Source of the DNA: JALYUM01 sp036688685
GTDB lineage: Bacteria > Pseudomonadota > Gammaproteobacteria > Burkholderiales > Burkholderiaceae_D
Reading direction: 5' to 3'
Assembly: GCF_036688685.1 (NCBI RefSeq)
Contig: NZ_JAQQPS010000021.1
Span: 1-64,000, forward strand
Length of the DNA: 64,000 bases
Shown: piece after piece, positions 63,350-64,000 of the stretch
Position numbering within the stretch: position 1 is the stretch's first letter
Layout: every line of letters begins with the position of its first letter
Notes under the pieces: model-generated
What the model saw: only the letters and a program-made list of their open reading frames with translations
Databases searched by the model: none
What the model was told of the DNA's origin: nothing
Made by a program: the position numbers and the translations under genes

Positions 63350-64000
63350 TTATGCTCCCATCACCGACTGGGATGGCGCAAACAGCAGCGCACCATCGGG
63401 GCTGAACACAAACAGCGCATCCGCCTGGCAGTACATGACGCAGCTTGCACCGATTGCCAGGTCGTGCACACCATTTAACTGCGCGACCAGGGAAATCGGG
63501 CCGCTGTGGGCGTGCAGGAAGGTCTCCGAGCCGCCGATTTCGGCCAGGTCGACTACCACTCCGATCGCGTGATCTTGCGCCGAGTGCTGCGTCAGGTGCA
63601 GGCTGTGGGCGCGCAGTCCGAGTACCACCTCGGCGTGGCCGGCGGCGGCCTGGCGCTGCGCCGGGCTCAAGCGCAGCGCCAGGGCGCCGTCCAGTTGCGC
63701 CATGCCGGCGCTATCGATGCGGGCCGGCATCAGGTTGATGGGCGGGTCGCTGAAGGTACGCGCCACCGCAATCGAGGCCGGCGCGTTGAACACGTCCAGG
63801 GTCGGGCCCTGTTGCAGCAGGCGGCCTTCGTGCAGCACCGCGCAGTGCCCGCCCAGTTGCAGCGCTTCGAGCGGCTCGGTGGTGGCGTAGACCACGGTGG
63901 TTTTCCCTTCCGAGAACAGCTCGGTCAGTTCGCGCCGCAGTTCTTCGCGCAGCTTGTAGTCGAGGTTGACCAGCGGCTCGTCGAGCAACAGCAGGTCGGC
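63350..64000 (-). CDS. glpS: Glycerol ABC transporter ATPase GlpS, C-terminal part (cut by window)
   Basis: The frame is open to the right edge; the visible 216 codons begin in the Walker B region (ADLLLLDEPLVNLDYKL) and include the C-terminal MalK-like regulatory domain (VVLGLRAHSLHL). The P-loop and signature lie outside. It is the first visible gene of the leftward glycerol operon. The TTG inside Walker B is not a start. Confidence 0.85.
   Translation of the reverse strand, partial: ADLLLLDEPLVNLDYKLREELRRELTELFSEGKTTVVYATTEPLEALQLGGHCAVLHEGRLLQQGPTLDVFNAPASIAVARTFSDPPINLMPARIDSAGMAQLDGALALRLSPAQRQAAAGHAEVVLGLRAHSLHLTQHSAQDHAIGVVVDLAEIGGSETFLHAHSGPISLVAQLNGVHDLAIGASCVMYCQADALFVFSPDGALLFAPSQSVMGA

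Overview
The window looks like chromosomal DNA of a high-GC betaproteobacterium, most likely an Oxalobacteraceae member of the Massilia/Duganella kind. This is an inference from coding bias, many TonB-dependent receptors, and familiar Burkholderiales gene sets (GlpSTPQV-type glycerol importer, NsrR/Hmp, DUF3526 and DUF3299 ABC systems). No rRNA, tRNA, CRISPR array, integrase or insertion sequence was recognised.

Left edge (1-5.6 kb): the end of an extracellular contractile injection system (eCIS)-like locus, with an AAA+ ATPase followed by a 1096-residue protein ending in an HNH-like nuclease tip. At 5.6-14.6 kb is a nucleoside/purine scavenging regulon (nucleoside hydrolase, TrpF-like barrel, PfkB kinase, NCS2 permease, TonB receptor, phytase-like esterase) around a HutC-type GntR regulator. 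Four copies of TGGTACNNACCA lie in its two control regions. At 14.6-20.8 kb a second uptake regulon (TonB receptor, Tat-exported 2H phosphoesterase, LacI regulator, MFS carrier) carries two identical 16-bp palindromes.

At 20.9-28.8 kb are two unknown proteins, a PPK2 kinase and a trehalose operon in which OtsA is fused to a membrane sensor-like module. At 28.8-32.1 kb are a DUF6328 protein, a membrane-anchored TlpA thioredoxin, and a BigR/SqrR-like two-cysteine ArsR regulator with two half-size YeeE/YedE sulfur transporters. A five-gene ABC importer operon with an acyl-CoA dehydrogenase-like flavoprotein and an AhpD-like protein follows (32.1-36.6 kb).

At 36.7-49.0 kb is a probable Zur (zinc) regulon. 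It has a NiCoT transporter, two COG0523 GTPases, a DUF3526 ABC exporter, a TonB receptor, a MacB-like ABC/DUF3299 set and the Fur-family regulator itself. Five 17-bp sites of form WTGCAA-N5-TTGCAW lie at its promoters. Two genes here are broken: the receptor by a 1-nt frameshift and the permease by an in-frame TAG.

At 49-56.8 kb come a chemoreceptor, an acetyl-CoA hydrolase/transferase, a bestrophin, a MarR regulator with a 41-bp operator, nsrR, and a flavohemoglobin gene (hmp) carrying three lesions. The right edge (56.9-64 kb) is a glycerol uptake operon read leftward: glpS (cut by the window), glpT, glpP, glpQ, a DUF2160 gene, glpV and glpK.
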